Assembly (NCBI RefSeq): GCF_002157835.1 | Contig: NZ_CP020809.1 | Location: 5,084,001 to 5,148,000, forward strand | DNA: 64,000 nt | Direction of reading: 5' to 3' | From: Mycobacterium dioxanotrophicus | Lineage (GTDB): Bacteria > Actinomycetota > Actinomycetes > Mycobacteriales > Mycobacteriaceae | Shown here: positions 9,345-17,315 of the stretch, piece by piece | How the letters are laid out: each line of letters opens with the position of its first letter | Position numbering within the stretch: the first letter of the stretch is position 1 | The notes under the pieces: generated by a model | What the model was told of the DNA's origin: nothing | What the model saw: only the letters and a program-made list of their open reading frames with translations | Databases searched by the model: none | Position numbers and translations under genes: made by a program

Positions 9345-10568
9345 ATGACATCCGTCTCTGTCAGCCGCAAACAAACTTGGGCCGGCCACCGGCGCGGATC
9401 CGCCGAATACCGCCGCCTGCTGGCGGCGTTGTTCTGCGCGGGAATAGCAACCTTTGCTCAGCTCTACTCCCCGCAGGGCGTTCTACCCCGGATTTCGGCC
9501 GACCTGGGCGTGGGAGCGGCAGGCGCCGCGCTGATGGTGTCGGCTTGCACCATCGGCCTGGCCGTCGGCGTGATCCCCTGGTCGATGATCGCCGACCGGA
9601 TCGGCCGGGTGAAGGCGATGTCGGTTTCGGTCCTGTCGTCCAGCGTGCTCGGGCTGCTCACCCCGTTCGCACCGACCTTTCATCTGTTACTCGCCGGACG
9701 GCTGCTGCAGGGCCTGGTGATCGCTGGGGTGCCTGCCATCGCGATCGCCTACCTCACTGAAGAGATAGCCGCCGAGCACGCCGCCCGTGCGGCCGGGACC
9801 TTCGTCTCGGGCACCAGCATCGGTGGACTTCTCGGCCGGGTGGTCGCCGGCCCCGTCACCGACGTCGCGACGTGGCGGGTCGGCATGCTCACCGTGGCTG
9901 TCCTGTGCACCGCCGCTGCGGCGGGCTTCGTCAAACTCGCGCCGCACTCACGCGGTTTCACCCCATCGAACGGCTTCGGCACCCGTCTCGAAGGCACTCT
10001 GGCCCACCGCCTTTTGTCCAACCTGCGGTCACCGCGCCAGCTCACGCTGTTCGCCCAAGGTTTTCTGCTGATGGGCGGGTTCGTGGCGATCTACAACTTC
10101 CTGGCCTTCCGGCTCACCGCCGCGCCCTATCACCTGCCGGGAACCGTGGTCAGCCTGATCTTTTTCGCCTACCTGGCGGGCACCGGAGCATCGACCCTCG
10201 CGGGTGCGCTTGCCGCTCGGTTCGGCCGCAAGGCGGTTCTCCTCGCCTCGATCACCATCATGCTCACCGGAGTGGTGATCACGTTGTGCGCCAACCTCTT
10301 TCTCGTGTTGATCGGCCTGGTGGTGGCCACCGTCGGCTTCTTCGGCGCGCATGCCATCGCCACCGGGTGGGCAGGTCGCGGAGCCACCGTCGGCAAGGCG
10401 CAGGCCTCGTCGCTCTACAACCTCTTCTACTACGCCGGATCGAGCATCATCGGCTGGTTCGGCGGCATCGCGTTGGACTTCGCAGGGTGGACGGCCGTCG
10501 CCTCGACCGTCCTCATCCTCGCCGGCGCTGCGGCGGCCGCCGCAGCATTCTTCTTGCCCCGCAACTGA
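9345..10568 (+). CDS. MFS transporter (12 TM, DHA1/arabinose-efflux-like)
   Basis: 407 residues from ATG 9345, chosen because GGAAGG lies about 8 nt upstream and the upstream part of the open frame lacks coding character and contains the shared upstream element. Twelve hydrophobic helices are visible. The loop 2-3 signature appears as DRIGRVKAMS, and the equivalent second-half loop as ARFGRKAVLLAS. The family exports drugs, sugars or small metabolites in exchange for protons. The gene is 17 bp upstream of the MmgE/PrpD gene on the same strand, so the two are probably co-transcribed, suggesting transport of the substrate or product of that enzyme. Confidence 0.88.
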   Translation: MTSVSVSRKQTWAGHRRGSAEYRRLLAALFCAGIATFAQLYSPQGVLPRISADLGVGAAGAALMVSACTIGLAVGVIPWSMIADRIGRVKAMSVSVLSSSVLGLLTPFAPTFHLLLAGRLLQGLVIAGVPAIAIAYLTEEIAAEHAARAAGTFVSGTSIGGLLGRVVAGPVTDVATWRVGMLTVAVLCTAAAAGFVKLAPHSRGFTPSNGFGTRLEGTLAHRLLSNLRSPRQLTLFAQGFLLMGGFVAIYNFLAFRLTAAPYHLPGTVVSLIFFAYLAGTGASTLAGALAARFGRKAVLLASITIMLTGVVITLCANLFLVLIGLVVATVGFFGAHAIATGWAGRGATVGKAQASSLYNLFYYAGSSIIGWFGGIALDFAGWTAVASTVLILAGAAAAAAAFFLPRN

Positions 10569-10585
10569 TCTGAGAGGCCACCACG

Positions 10586-12028
10586 ATGAACACCACAACG
10601 ACAGCAGGCCTGCCGATCGCGCCGGCCACGGAACAGTACGCGCCCGCCGACGGGTTCAGCCGCACAGTCATGGCCGCCTATGAGAACTGGAGTTACTCGG
10701 CTCTCCCCGCTTCGGTGGTGCAGCGGATCAAGCTCTTCGTGCTCGACACCCTGGGCGTGATCGCCGCCGCGGCCGACGCCCCCGGCATCCCCGAGGTGAA
10801 CCATCTCCTTCTCGACTGGGAGAGCGCCGGCCCGTCGACCGTGCTCATCGGCAAAGGGCGCGTAGCGCCACCGACGGCCGCACTCGCCAACGGCGCAGCG
10901 GCGCACGCACTGGACTTCGACGACAACCACGACCCCGGCCGCGTACACGCCTACGCCGTGATCCTGCCCGCGGCGATGGCGGCGGCGGAAGCGCGCGGCG
11001 GCGTCAGCGGACGCGATCTCATCGCAGCCCTGGCCACCGGCGTGGAGCTACAGGCCCGGCTCGGACTCGCCGCGCCCCACAGCATGTCCCGCGGCTGGCA
11101 TCCGACCACCGTCATGGGTGCGCTCGGCGCTGCAGCCGCGGCCGCACGAGTGCTGGACCTGCGCGACACGCAGTTCTGCGACGCCGTCGGACTGGCCTTC
11201 CATCAAGCCTCGGGCACGCGGCAGGCGCTCAACGACGGCGTGCTGGCCAAGCGACTCGGAGCGGGCTTCGCCGCCCGCAACGGCACGGCCGCGGCCTATC
11301 TCGCCGCAGCCGGATTGACCGGCCCGACCCGCTTCCTGGAGGGAGAAGCCGGACTGTTCCAGCTGTATGAGCGTGGCGAGGTTCTCCCCGACGCGCTCCT
11401 ACAGGACCTGGGTCGGACGTGGGAGGTCATGACGCACAGCATGAAGCCCTATCCCTGCTGCCGCTGCACCCATAATGCGATCGCCATCGGTCAGGCACTG
11501 CACCGAGAAGGCTTGAGCCCAGCGGAGATCGACAGCGTCGTCATCGGCATGAGCGAGGTGAACACCAAGATCGTCGGCGAACCCTACGACGTCGCCAGGG
11601 ATTCGACGATTCACGCCCAGTTCAACGCCTGCTACTGCTTTGCGTCGGCGCTCATCCACGGTCGCGTCGACGTGGCGACGTTCCAACGGCCGCAGATCTC
11701 GGATCCCGTTGTCAGCGCTCTCGCGGCGCGTACCCGGGTGGTGATGGACGACGCGATCGCACCCGGCGCCATGTCGCCGACCCGGGTGCGCATCCTCTGC
11801 CGGGACGGACGACGAATCGAACGCGTCCTGGAGTTCATGGAGGGCAGCCCGGAGCAGCCGATGACGGAGGACCAGGCGATCGCCAAGTTCTCCGACTGCC
11901 TCGAAATGCGGCTCGGTGCAACATCTTTCGAAATCGACCGGCTCGCAGCCAAGATCCTCGACCTGGAGACCTGCTCGGACGTCGGCGACATCATCGCTGC
12001 GTTCCCGGGCACGCCGCAACCGCGATGA
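10586..12028 (+). CDS. MmgE/PrpD family protein (2-methylcitrate dehydratase-like)
   Basis: 480 residues. The N-terminal all-helical domain has VVQRIKLFVLDTLGVIAAAADAPG and then ALDFDDNHDPGRVHAYAVILPAA, which matches the family's DD-x-HPG region. A later SMKPYPCCRCTHNAI corresponds to the conserved KPYPCCR-TH motif around the active site. Characterised members include 2-methylcitrate dehydratase, cis-aconitate decarboxylase and iminodisuccinate epimerase, so the chemistry is elimination, decarboxylation or epimerisation of a small polycarboxylate. The ribosome binding site GAGAGG precedes ATG 10586. No prpC or prpB is nearby, so propionate metabolism is not supported. Confidence 0.88.
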   Translation: MNTTTTAGLPIAPATEQYAPADGFSRTVMAAYENWSYSALPASVVQRIKLFVLDTLGVIAAAADAPGIPEVNHLLLDWESAGPSTVLIGKGRVAPPTAALANGAAAHALDFDDNHDPGRVHAYAVILPAAMAAAEARGGVSGRDLIAALATGVELQARLGLAAPHSMSRGWHPTTVMGALGAAAAAARVLDLRDTQFCDAVGLAFHQASGTRQALNDGVLAKRLGAGFAARNGTAAAYLAAAGLTGPTRFLEGEAGLFQLYERGEVLPDALLQDLGRTWEVMTHSMKPYPCCRCTHNAIAIGQALHREGLSPAEIDSVVIGMSEVNTKIVGEPYDVARDSTIHAQFNACYCFASALIHGRVDVATFQRPQISDPVVSALAARTRVVMDDAIAPGAMSPTRVRILCRDGRRIERVLEFMEGSPEQPMTEDQAIAKFSDCLEMRLGATSFEIDRLAAKILDLETCSDVGDIIAAFPGTPQPR

Positions 12029-12098
12029 GCGGAACGCACAAAAGCCGAAGATCGCGCGCTTGTAGGTGTTGTGCGCACAAGCGGGCCAGGGCGTCGAC
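12025..12098 (+). promoter_or_regulatory. Copy B of the ~74-bp shared upstream element, with a perfect TTGTGCGCACAA palindrome
   Basis: It begins at the stop codon of the MmgE/PrpD gene and ends 80 bp before the ATP-grasp gene. It contains the exact 12-bp palindrome TTGTGCGCACAA at about 12069-12080 (copy A differs at one half-site position) and an inverted repeat CGCTTGT...ACAAGCG around it. The position upstream of the ATP-grasp gene, mirrored by copy A upstream of the MFS gene, suggests joint regulation. Confidence 0.5.
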
Positions 12099-12178
12099 AG
12101 ATCCGTAACTTCGGTTGGGCAAGGTCACACCAAACCCAATGACAAATACCAAATACGCACTGAAACAGGAGAACTCGA

Positions 12179-13426
12179 ATGAACACAGCAGACATGCGAA
12201 GCACCGGCGACATCACCGTGTCGAACGCGCCAGCGTTGTACGGCAAACCGGTCGCCGTTCTGCACCAGGCGGTGACACCGCCGTCGCTGGGCGGGGCGGT
12301 CAAGCCTTCGAACCCCTTCGGCTACCGGGATTCATCTGCCGACATCGCCTTCGCGCTGGCACAGGCCGGCTGTGACGTGCTCACCCCGGTGGGCAATCCG
12401 CGGCCCGATGTCGATGTGGACTGGACGTACCCGGACACGCTCGAGGGAATTTCCCGAGCCGTCGCCGACGGAGCCGAGATCTTGTGGGCCAACACCAGCT
12501 TGTTCGACGAGCATCCGATGGCCCACTTCGGTTCCCGCGTCGGGCTGTACGTCGTCGGTCAGCCACTGGATGTCGTCGAGAAGTTCGAGGACAAGAACGT
12601 GTGCCAGGCCGCCATCAGCGCGATCGGCGTCCCGGTACCCATGCAAGCCCTGGTCAATGTCGAGACTGGACCTGCGAAAGGTCAAGTGCAGGATGCCGTT
12701 TCGACCAAGGGGCTGACCTTCCCGATCATCGTGAAGCCGGCGCGAGGACGCGGCAGCGCCGGCGTCAAGGTCGTCGACTCCGTTGCCGAAGCGGCGGAGC
12801 ACATCGAGTCACTGGTCGGACCGAAGTTCGGCAACAAATTTCTGCTCGAGGAGTACCTGTCGGGCCGCGAGCTGGCCGTGACCGTGATGCCGCCGGGGAC
12901 CTACGAGACGGCGGACGGGGTGCGCCGCGAAGCCACCCACTGGCCTCTTCCGGCGATCGAGCGGACCGGTCATCACGGCGGCGTGATGCCGTTCAGCGGC
13001 GTGGTGCCGATCCAGTCGAACAGCAAGCCCGCGGGCGACGACGACCGACTCCGCGAATTCAGCCGTCACGCTGTCCGAGTCGCGCAGTTCCTCAACGCCA
13101 CGGCACCGATCCGGATCGATTGCCGCGAAGACGCCAATGGGGTCATCAAGGCCATCGACATCAACATGAAGCCCAGCATGACGGGCCCTGGTCGGCCCGG
13201 CCGAGATCAGATGATCAACCTGTCGGCCCTGTCCGGAACGGAAATCGGCTGGAGCTACACCGAATTGCTTGCGGCGATAGCGGTCAACGCGGCCCCCGTC
13301 CAGCGCATCGCACGACCCGCGGCCCGCAGGCGTCCTCGCTCCCTGGGGCACGCCGCGGTCCCGGCAAGCACTGCCAGGCCGCGTCGGGCATGCCATCGAC
13401 CGGGACGCTCGACTCGTTTGCGGTGA
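12179..13426 (+). CDS. ATP-grasp ligase (D-Ala-D-Ala ligase-like)
   Basis: 415 residues. ATP-grasp features appear in order: FPIIVKPARGRGSAGVKVV (lysine and glycine-rich loop, about residues 180-198), FLLEEYLSGRELAVTVMPPG (central strand with the adenine-side EE) and AIDINMKPSMTGPGRPG (D-x-N-x-x-P metal site, about 323). The family joins a carboxylate, through an acyl phosphate, to an amine or thiol. ATG 12179 has AGGAG 8 nt upstream. The last 45 residues, after ELLAAIAVNAAP, are very Arg/Pro/Ala-rich and unlike the end of known homologues; see the finding on this tail. Together with the transporter and PrpD-like enzyme it may make or use an amino-carboxylate conjugate; this is inference. Confidence 0.82.
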   Translation: MNTADMRSTGDITVSNAPALYGKPVAVLHQAVTPPSLGGAVKPSNPFGYRDSSADIAFALAQAGCDVLTPVGNPRPDVDVDWTYPDTLEGISRAVADGAEILWANTSLFDEHPMAHFGSRVGLYVVGQPLDVVEKFEDKNVCQAAISAIGVPVPMQALVNVETGPAKGQVQDAVSTKGLTFPIIVKPARGRGSAGVKVVDSVAEAAEHIESLVGPKFGNKFLLEEYLSGRELAVTVMPPGTYETADGVRREATHWPLPAIERTGHHGGVMPFSGVVPIQSNSKPAGDDDRLREFSRHAVRVAQFLNATAPIRIDCREDANGVIKAIDINMKPSMTGPGRPGRDQMINLSALSGTEIGWSYTELLAAIAVNAAPVQRIARPAARRRPRSLGHAAVPASTARPRRACHRPGRSTRLR

Positions 13427-13494
13427 CGGGCAAACCCTGCCGGGGTCCGCGAGTGGGAGGTGCTGCCCGCCTGCGGGCCCCGGCGGCATCGCCG

Positions 13495-14112
13495 TCAGAC
13501 CTTCGGCGGCGGGGTGGCAGCCGGGCCCAGCAGATCGGCACTGGTGTTCGACGACGTGCGTCGCCACCGGCCGTACAGCGGCAACTCACGCATCGACTCG
13601 CCGAGCACCGGCCATCGTCGGGCAACGAACCGCATGACGGTCCGGACGTACCGGGTCGTCTCGGAGTACCACCGCCATTCGTACAGGCGGCCCGTCGGCA
13701 ACCACTGCGCGAGCGCCTCCGATTCGACACCCTGCAGATACGGCCGGACCCACGTCACCATCACCCACGCCTGTTCTGCCGCCTCGGCGGGGAGGCAGAA
13801 GGTCCACTCGATCGGACTGTCACCGGCGGCCATGGTGTGCCGGACGGCGGGGCGTTGCACGCCACCCGTGTCGGACACCCCGAACAGTTGCACCGTCACG
13901 TTGTGAAACACCCCTGGCCCGCCCACTTCGAACCGCACGCGATAGGCGTCGGCGTCGTCGCGGTGCGCAGAGAACGCGACCAACCCGCCAACGGCGACGT
14001 AGCGCGAGAACACCAACTGGCTTCCCACCATGACGAACCGGCGAACCGCCAACAGCACCGTCAACGTCGCGACGGTCAGCGCCACGACACCCCAGACCAG
14101 GTCCACCCGCAC
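13495..14112 (-). CDS. Hypothetical membrane-anchored protein
   Basis: 205 residues starting GTG 14112. One N-terminal transmembrane helix (about 4-22) is followed by a second weakly hydrophobic stretch (about 35-48). Next comes a domain with strand-like segments (YRVRFEVGGPGVFHNVTVQLFG), then a Trp/Tyr/Arg-rich segment (LYEWRWYSETTRYVRTVMRF) and a Pro-rich tail. No family is recognised. Its position next to ssrA and smpB matches that of a hypothetical gene in M. tuberculosis, which supports it being real. The product is probably attached to the inner membrane with the domain on one side. The start is uncertain; GTG at 14106 is an alternative. Confidence 0.6.
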   Translation of the reverse strand: MRVDLVWGVVALTVATLTVLLAVRRFVMVGSQLVFSRYVAVGGLVAFSAHRDDADAYRVRFEVGGPGVFHNVTVQLFGVSDTGGVQRPAVRHTMAAGDSPIEWTFCLPAEAAEQAWVMVTWVRPYLQGVESEALAQWLPTGRLYEWRWYSETTRYVRTVMRFVARRWPVLGESMRELPLYGRWRRTSSNTSADLLGPAATPPPKV

Positions 14113-14160
14113 AGCGTGGCAGAGCGCGACCGAAAAACCGGCGACAACACCCGGATACAG

Positions 14161-14185
14161 GAAAGGCCCCCACTTCTGGGGGCCT
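14161..14185 (-). terminator. Intrinsic terminator of ssrA
   Basis: Read on the minus strand, this is a perfect 8-bp GC-rich stem (AGGCCCCC / GGGGGCCT, 14164-14171 with 14178-14185) with a 6-nt loop, followed by TTTC. It lies 17 bp beyond the 3' end of the tmRNA. Confidence 0.75.
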
Positions 14186-14202
14186 ACCTGCGTCTTCTGT
14201 TG

Positions 14203-14568
14203 TGGAGCTGCCGGGAATTGAACCCGGGTCCTACGGCATGTCTTCGAGGCTTCTCCGTGCGCAGTTCGCTGTGTCTCTACTCGGATCTCTCAGTCACGCG
14301 AACAAGCCGAGATGACGATCCCAGTCGCTGTTTGATGTCCCCACGGGTCCCGCGACCGAACCCGTGGGTGGGTCCCTCTAGCTGATGCCAGGGTCCGGGC
14401 CGAGGGCGCTCCCGGTCTGACAGACACACCGTCGCTTAGGCAGCGAGGGCGTAGTCGCGCTGATTGGAATCGGCGCTTAATTGGTTGCAACGACGCTTAC
14501 GGTGGTCTCTTGCCTGCACCGGCACGCTTCCCTTGATTCGATGCGCGAAGTCGAAACCGATCAGCCCC
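14203..14568 (-). ncRNA. ssrA: tmRNA (trans-translation RNA)
   Basis: The 5' end GGGGCTGA-TCGGTTTCGACTT and the 3' end with T-arm GGTTCAATTCCCGGCAGCTCC pair to form the tRNA-like acceptor (GGGGCUG with CAGCUCC, one G-U). The length is about 366 nt and CCA is not fully encoded. The tag reading frame at 14474-14436 encodes ADSNQRDYALAA and ends TAA; a resume GCC (Ala) is used. tmRNA rescues stalled ribosomes with SmpB, whose gene is 1.4 kb away on the same strand. M. tuberculosis has a histidine where this tag has asparagine at position 4. Confidence 0.97.
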
Positions 14569-14575
14569 TCGCATC

Positions 14576-14594
14576 CCTGCCGACTTTCGGCAGG
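14576..14594 (-). other. 5' leader hairpin of the tmRNA precursor
   Basis: A perfect 8-bp stem (CCTGCCGA / TCGGCAGG) with a 3-nt loop lies 7 bp upstream of the mature 5' end, within the transcribed leader if transcription starts from the nearby -10. It could guide RNase P cutting. Confidence 0.45.
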
Positions 14595-14601
14595 ACACAT
14601 C

Positions 14602-14632
14602 ATCCTACGCCAGCATTAACAGCTGATGCCAA
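14602..14632 (-). promoter_or_regulatory. Candidate ssrA promoter
   Basis: On the minus strand TAGGAT (14607-14602) is a good -10 (TANNNT). TTGGCA lies about 19 nt upstream as a possible -35. It is the only good -10 upstream of the tmRNA 5' end at 14568. Spacing is slightly long, so the -35 call is weaker than the -10. Confidence 0.45.
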
Positions 14633-14676
14633 GCAGTCATTCCCGTGATCGGGACGAATCTGGACAGCAATCCATC

Positions 14677-14696
14677 GATGAGACTATCGTCTCATC
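14677..14696 (+). promoter_or_regulatory. TetR-type operator (GATGAGAC-N4-GTCTCATC)
   Basis: A perfect 8-bp inverted repeat with a 4-bp centre, 42 bp upstream of the SnoaL-like gene and in front of the two-gene operon that ends with a TetR gene. Size and symmetry are typical of TetR-family operators, so autoregulation by the product of 15162-15779 is inferred. Confidence 0.6.
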
Positions 14697-14737
14697 AAGC
14701 GATCGCCGTATCACTGCTGCCCGATAAGGAGTCGAAC

Positions 14738-15160
14738 GTGAGCATGTCCCGTGCACAAATGGACTCGAAGGTCGATGAGCATTTCGCCTTCGAGGCCCAC
14801 GACGACGTGGAGGGCGTGCTGGCCACGCTCGCGCCCGAGGTAGAGCACGACATCGTGGGCTGGCCCGCCGGCCCGTCCCACGGCCGCGAGGGCGCCCGCG
14901 ATTTCTACGAATCACTGTTCGCCGACCTGTCCGACAGCAAGGTCGAATGCCTGCGTCGGCTGTACGGCGATCGATTCATCGTCGACGAATCGATGTGGCG
15001 CGGAACCGCGCCGGGCACGCCCTTTGGTCTCGAAGGCAGAGGCCGCCCACTTGAATTCCGGCTTCTGCACATCATCGAATTCGCCGCCAGCGGAGACATC
15101 GCCCGCGAGAACGTGTGGATCGATCTGGCGGCGATCATCCGACAGCTGCCGCAGGATTGA
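14738..15160 (+). CDS. SnoaL-like / NTF2-fold polyketide-cyclase-type protein
   Basis: 140 residues. The sequence follows the SnoaL/NTF2-like pattern: an N-terminal helix (DSKVDEHFAFEAHDDVEGVLATLAPEVEHDIVG), a middle GREGARDFYESLF and a C-terminal strand pair ending IARENVWIDLAAIIRQL. The fold includes ester cyclases, hydratases and ketosteroid isomerases; the reaction here is unknown. GTG 14738 is chosen because AAGGAG lies 6 nt upstream; ATG 14744 is possible. It is one base upstream of the TetR gene and has a TetR-type operator in front, so it is probably the target of that repressor. Confidence 0.75.
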   Translation: MSMSRAQMDSKVDEHFAFEAHDDVEGVLATLAPEVEHDIVGWPAGPSHGREGARDFYESLFADLSDSKVECLRRLYGDRFIVDESMWRGTAPGTPFGLEGRGRPLEFRLLHIIEFAASGDIARENVWIDLAAIIRQLPQD

Positions 15161-15161
15161 C

Positions 15162-15779
15162 GTGCCTGGCACCGAATCCGTGGGACGCCCGAATCAGCGG
15201 AGCCGAACCCGAAAGGATCTGCTGCGGGCTACGTCCCACCTTTTGAAGCAAGGACGCCAGCCCAGCCTGGAAGACGTCGCCGAGGAGGCGCGCGTGTCAC
15301 GCGCGACGGCTTACCGTTATTTCTCTAGCGTCGAAGCACTGCTCGTCGAAGCGGCGGTGGATGTCGGTGTCCCGGAACCGGACGAACTGTTCGGCGACGA
15401 CGAGCCGACCGACCCCGTGGCGCGGGTGCAGCGCGTCGACACCGCGCTGCACGACGTGATCCGCGACAATGACACGTCGCTTCGAATGATGTTGGTGCAC
15501 AGCCTGCAACGCAATATGAAGGGCGAGGACGACGACCTTCCGCGGCGCCAGAATCGCCGCATACCGTTGATCGAGGCCGCGCTCGCTCCCGTCCGGGATC
15601 AGTTGCCGCCCGCCACGGTCGACACGTTGTGCAAAGCGCTCGCCCTCATCATCGGCACCGAGGCCATCGTTGTTCTCGACGACGTCCTACAGGTGGACGA
15701 CGCGGACGCGCGGAAAGTCAAGCAATGGGCGATCCAGGCGCTCGTGGACGCGGCGTGGGCCTCTGCCGATCCCCATTGA
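15162..15779 (+). CDS. TetR/AcrR family transcriptional regulator
   Basis: 205 residues. The N-terminal helix-turn-helix is clear: RKDLLRATSHLLKQG, then SLEDVAEEARVSRATAYRYFSSVEALLVEAA, with AYRYF in the recognition helix. The C-terminal ligand domain is variable. Start GTG 15162 lies one base after the stop of the SnoaL-like gene, so the two are coupled. The perfect inverted repeat at 14677-14696 is a likely operator. It probably represses its own operon until a ligand related to the SnoaL-like enzyme's substrate binds. Confidence 0.88.
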   Translation: MPGTESVGRPNQRSRTRKDLLRATSHLLKQGRQPSLEDVAEEARVSRATAYRYFSSVEALLVEAAVDVGVPEPDELFGDDEPTDPVARVQRVDTALHDVIRDNDTSLRMMLVHSLQRNMKGEDDDLPRRQNRRIPLIEAALAPVRDQLPPATVDTLCKALALIIGTEAIVVLDDVLQVDDADARKVKQWAIQALVDAAWASADPH

Positions 15780-15790
15780 TCGCTGAACGT

Positions 15791-15813
15791 CACGCTCGCT
15801 GTCGACGAGCGTG
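15791..15813. terminator. Stem-loop after the TetR gene
   Basis: CACGCTCG (15791-15798) pairs with CGAGCGTG (15806-15813) across a 7-nt loop, 12 bp after the TetR stop and between convergent genes (smpB ends at 15924). There is no T-run, so termination efficiency is uncertain. Confidence 0.4.
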
Positions 15814-15923
15814 CGCACAACGCCGACGAAATGCGGCGTGTCGGCCGACAGACACGCACGGTCGCGGTGCGGGGTGCACTGCCTGCCGTAGGTGCCGGAG
15901 AAGCTGCAGATGCCGTACGGGCC

Positions 15924-16412
15924 TTACATGCCTTTGGCGCGGCGGCCGAGTTCGCGGGTGATCTCGCGGTCGGCGTCCCGCTTGGCGATGTCCTGGCGCT
16001 TGTCGTGCGCTTGTTTGCCTCGGGCCAGCGCCAACTCCACCTTGACTTTGCCGTCGGAGAAGTACATCGACAGCGGCACCAGCGTCAGATTGCCGTCGCG
16101 GATCTTGCCGATGAGATTGTCGATCTCCCTGCGGTGCAGCAGCAGCTTGCGGTTGCGGCGCGGCGCGTGGTTGGTCCAGGTGCCGTGGTGATATTCGGCG
16201 ATGTGCACGTTGCGCAGCCAGATCTCGCCGTCATCGACGGTGGCGAACGCATCGGCAAGGGAAGCCTGTCCCTCACGCAGGCTTTTCACCTCGGTACCCA
16301 TCAGCGCGACCCCGGCCTCGTAGGTGTCGAGGATCGTGTAGTTGTGCCGCGCCTTGCGATTGCTCGCAACGATCTGCTTGTTGCCAGCGGGGCTGGCCTT
16401 CTTGGTCACCAC
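15924..16412 (-). CDS. smpB: SsrA-binding protein SmpB
   Basis: 162 residues, the usual length. Family motifs are all present: [29 protein letters not shown] at the N-terminus, then [25 protein letters not shown] and [16 protein letters not shown] basic C-terminal tail ([20 protein letters not shown]) enters the ribosomal mRNA channel. SmpB binds tmRNA and brings it to stalled ribosomes. GTG 16412 is the start, 6 bp after the ftsX stop, with AGGTAGG upstream. It is the last gene of the prfB-MscS-Pro-rich-ftsE-ftsX-smpB run and lies near ssrA. Confidence 0.98.
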   Translation of the reverse strand: MVTKKASPAGNKQIVASNRKARHNYTILDTYEAGVALMGTEVKSLREGQASLADAFATVDDGEIWLRNVHIAEYHHGTWTNHAPRRNRKLLLHRREIDNLIGKIRDGNLTLVPLSMYFSDGKVKVELALARGKQAHDKRQDIAKRDADREITRELGRRAKGM

Positions 16413-16418
16413 GACGAC

Positions 16419-17315
16419 CTACCTACGGACGTACAGCCGCAGAGTGACGTACGCGGTCAGGCCTGCCATCGCCACGCCGACGAACAGCAGGATCGGCGAG
16501 ATGTACAGGATGTCGGCGTAGTCCACCCTGGCGATCAGGTTGGCTTGATAGAACTGGTTGAGCGCGCGTTCCAGGAACGCCGCCCGCACGATGATGAGCC
16601 CGACGACCGCGATGATGACGCCGATGAGGGCCGCGAGCATCGCCTCGACCAGGAACGGCAGCTGGGTGTACCAGCGTGTGGCACCGACCAACCGCATGAT
16701 GCCGATCTCGGTCCGCCGGGTGTAGGCGGCCACCTGCACCATGTTCGCGATCAGCAGCACGGCACCGATGGCCTGCACCAGCGCGACGGCGAACGCCGCG
16801 TTGCTCAGGCCGTCGAGCACCGAGAACAACCGGTCGATCAACTCTTTCTGGTTGAGCACACTGCGTACGCCCGGCTGCCCGATCATCGACTTGTCGAATT
16901 CGGCGTGCTGCTCGGGATTGTTGAGCTTGACGATGAACGACGCAGGGAACGCATCCTTGCTGGCGACGTCCTTGAACTGGGGGATTTTGCGGATGGCGTC
17001 CTGATAGGCCTGGTCGCGGTCGAGGAACCGCACCGACTTGACCTGGTCGGTGTTCTCTTCGAGCTTGCTGCGCAGCGCCTTGCACGGGTCGGCATCACAG
17101 TTCGGATCGTTGGCCGAGACGTCGTCGGTCAGGAACACCTGCGTCTCGACCCGGTCGAGATAGATGTCGCGGGACTGGTCGGCAAGCCGCACCACCAGCA
17201 GCCCACCACCGAACAGCCCGATGGAGATGGCTGTGGTGAGGATCATCGCAACGGTCATGGTGACGTTGCGACGAAGCCCGGTCAGAACTTCATTGACAAG
17301 AAAGCCGAAGCGCAC
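16419..17315 (-). CDS. ftsX: Cell-division ABC transporter permease FtsX
   Basis: 298 residues: one N-terminal helix (about 19-42), an extracytoplasmic loop with two cysteines ([14 protein letters not shown]) as in mycobacterial FtsX, then three C-terminal helices with the cytoplasmic loop [19 protein letters not shown]. FtsX, driven by FtsE, controls peptidoglycan hydrolases (the RipC system in mycobacteria) during division. The GTG start at 17315 directly abuts the ftsE TAA stop (TAAGTG), so the two are coupled. Confidence 0.97.
   Translation of the reverse strand: MRFGFLVNEVLTGLRRNVTMTVAMILTTAISIGLFGGGLLVVRLADQSRDIYLDRVETQVFLTDDVSANDPNCDADPCKALRSKLEENTDQVKSVRFLDRDQAYQDAIRKIPQFKDVASKDAFPASFIVKLNNPEQHAEFDKSMIGQPGVRSVLNQKELIDRLFSVLDGLSNAAFAVALVQAIGAVLLIANMVQVAAYTRRTEIGIMRLVGATRWYTQLPFLVEAMLAALIGVIIAVVGLIIVRAAFLERALNQFYQANLIARVDYADILYISPILLFVGVAMAGLTAYVTLRLYVRR

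Noticed and set aside
10586..12028. prpD of the methylcitrate cycle
   Set aside because: Family motifs fit MmgE/PrpD but prpC and prpB are absent and the neighbours are a transporter and an ATP-grasp ligase.
14204..14230. A tRNA gene on the minus strand (T-arm and acceptor-like sequence)
   Set aside because: The T-arm GGTTCAATTCCCGG is the 3' part of tmRNA; the matching 5' acceptor is 360 nt away and no anticodon arm is present.
12484..14385. 633-codon open frame on the plus strand across the ATP-grasp gene, the minus-strand hypothetical and part of ssrA
   Set aside because: It is in a different frame of the ATP-grasp gene, runs antisense to the next gene and through the tmRNA, and its product is Arg/Gly-rich with no domain. 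A high-GC shadow frame.
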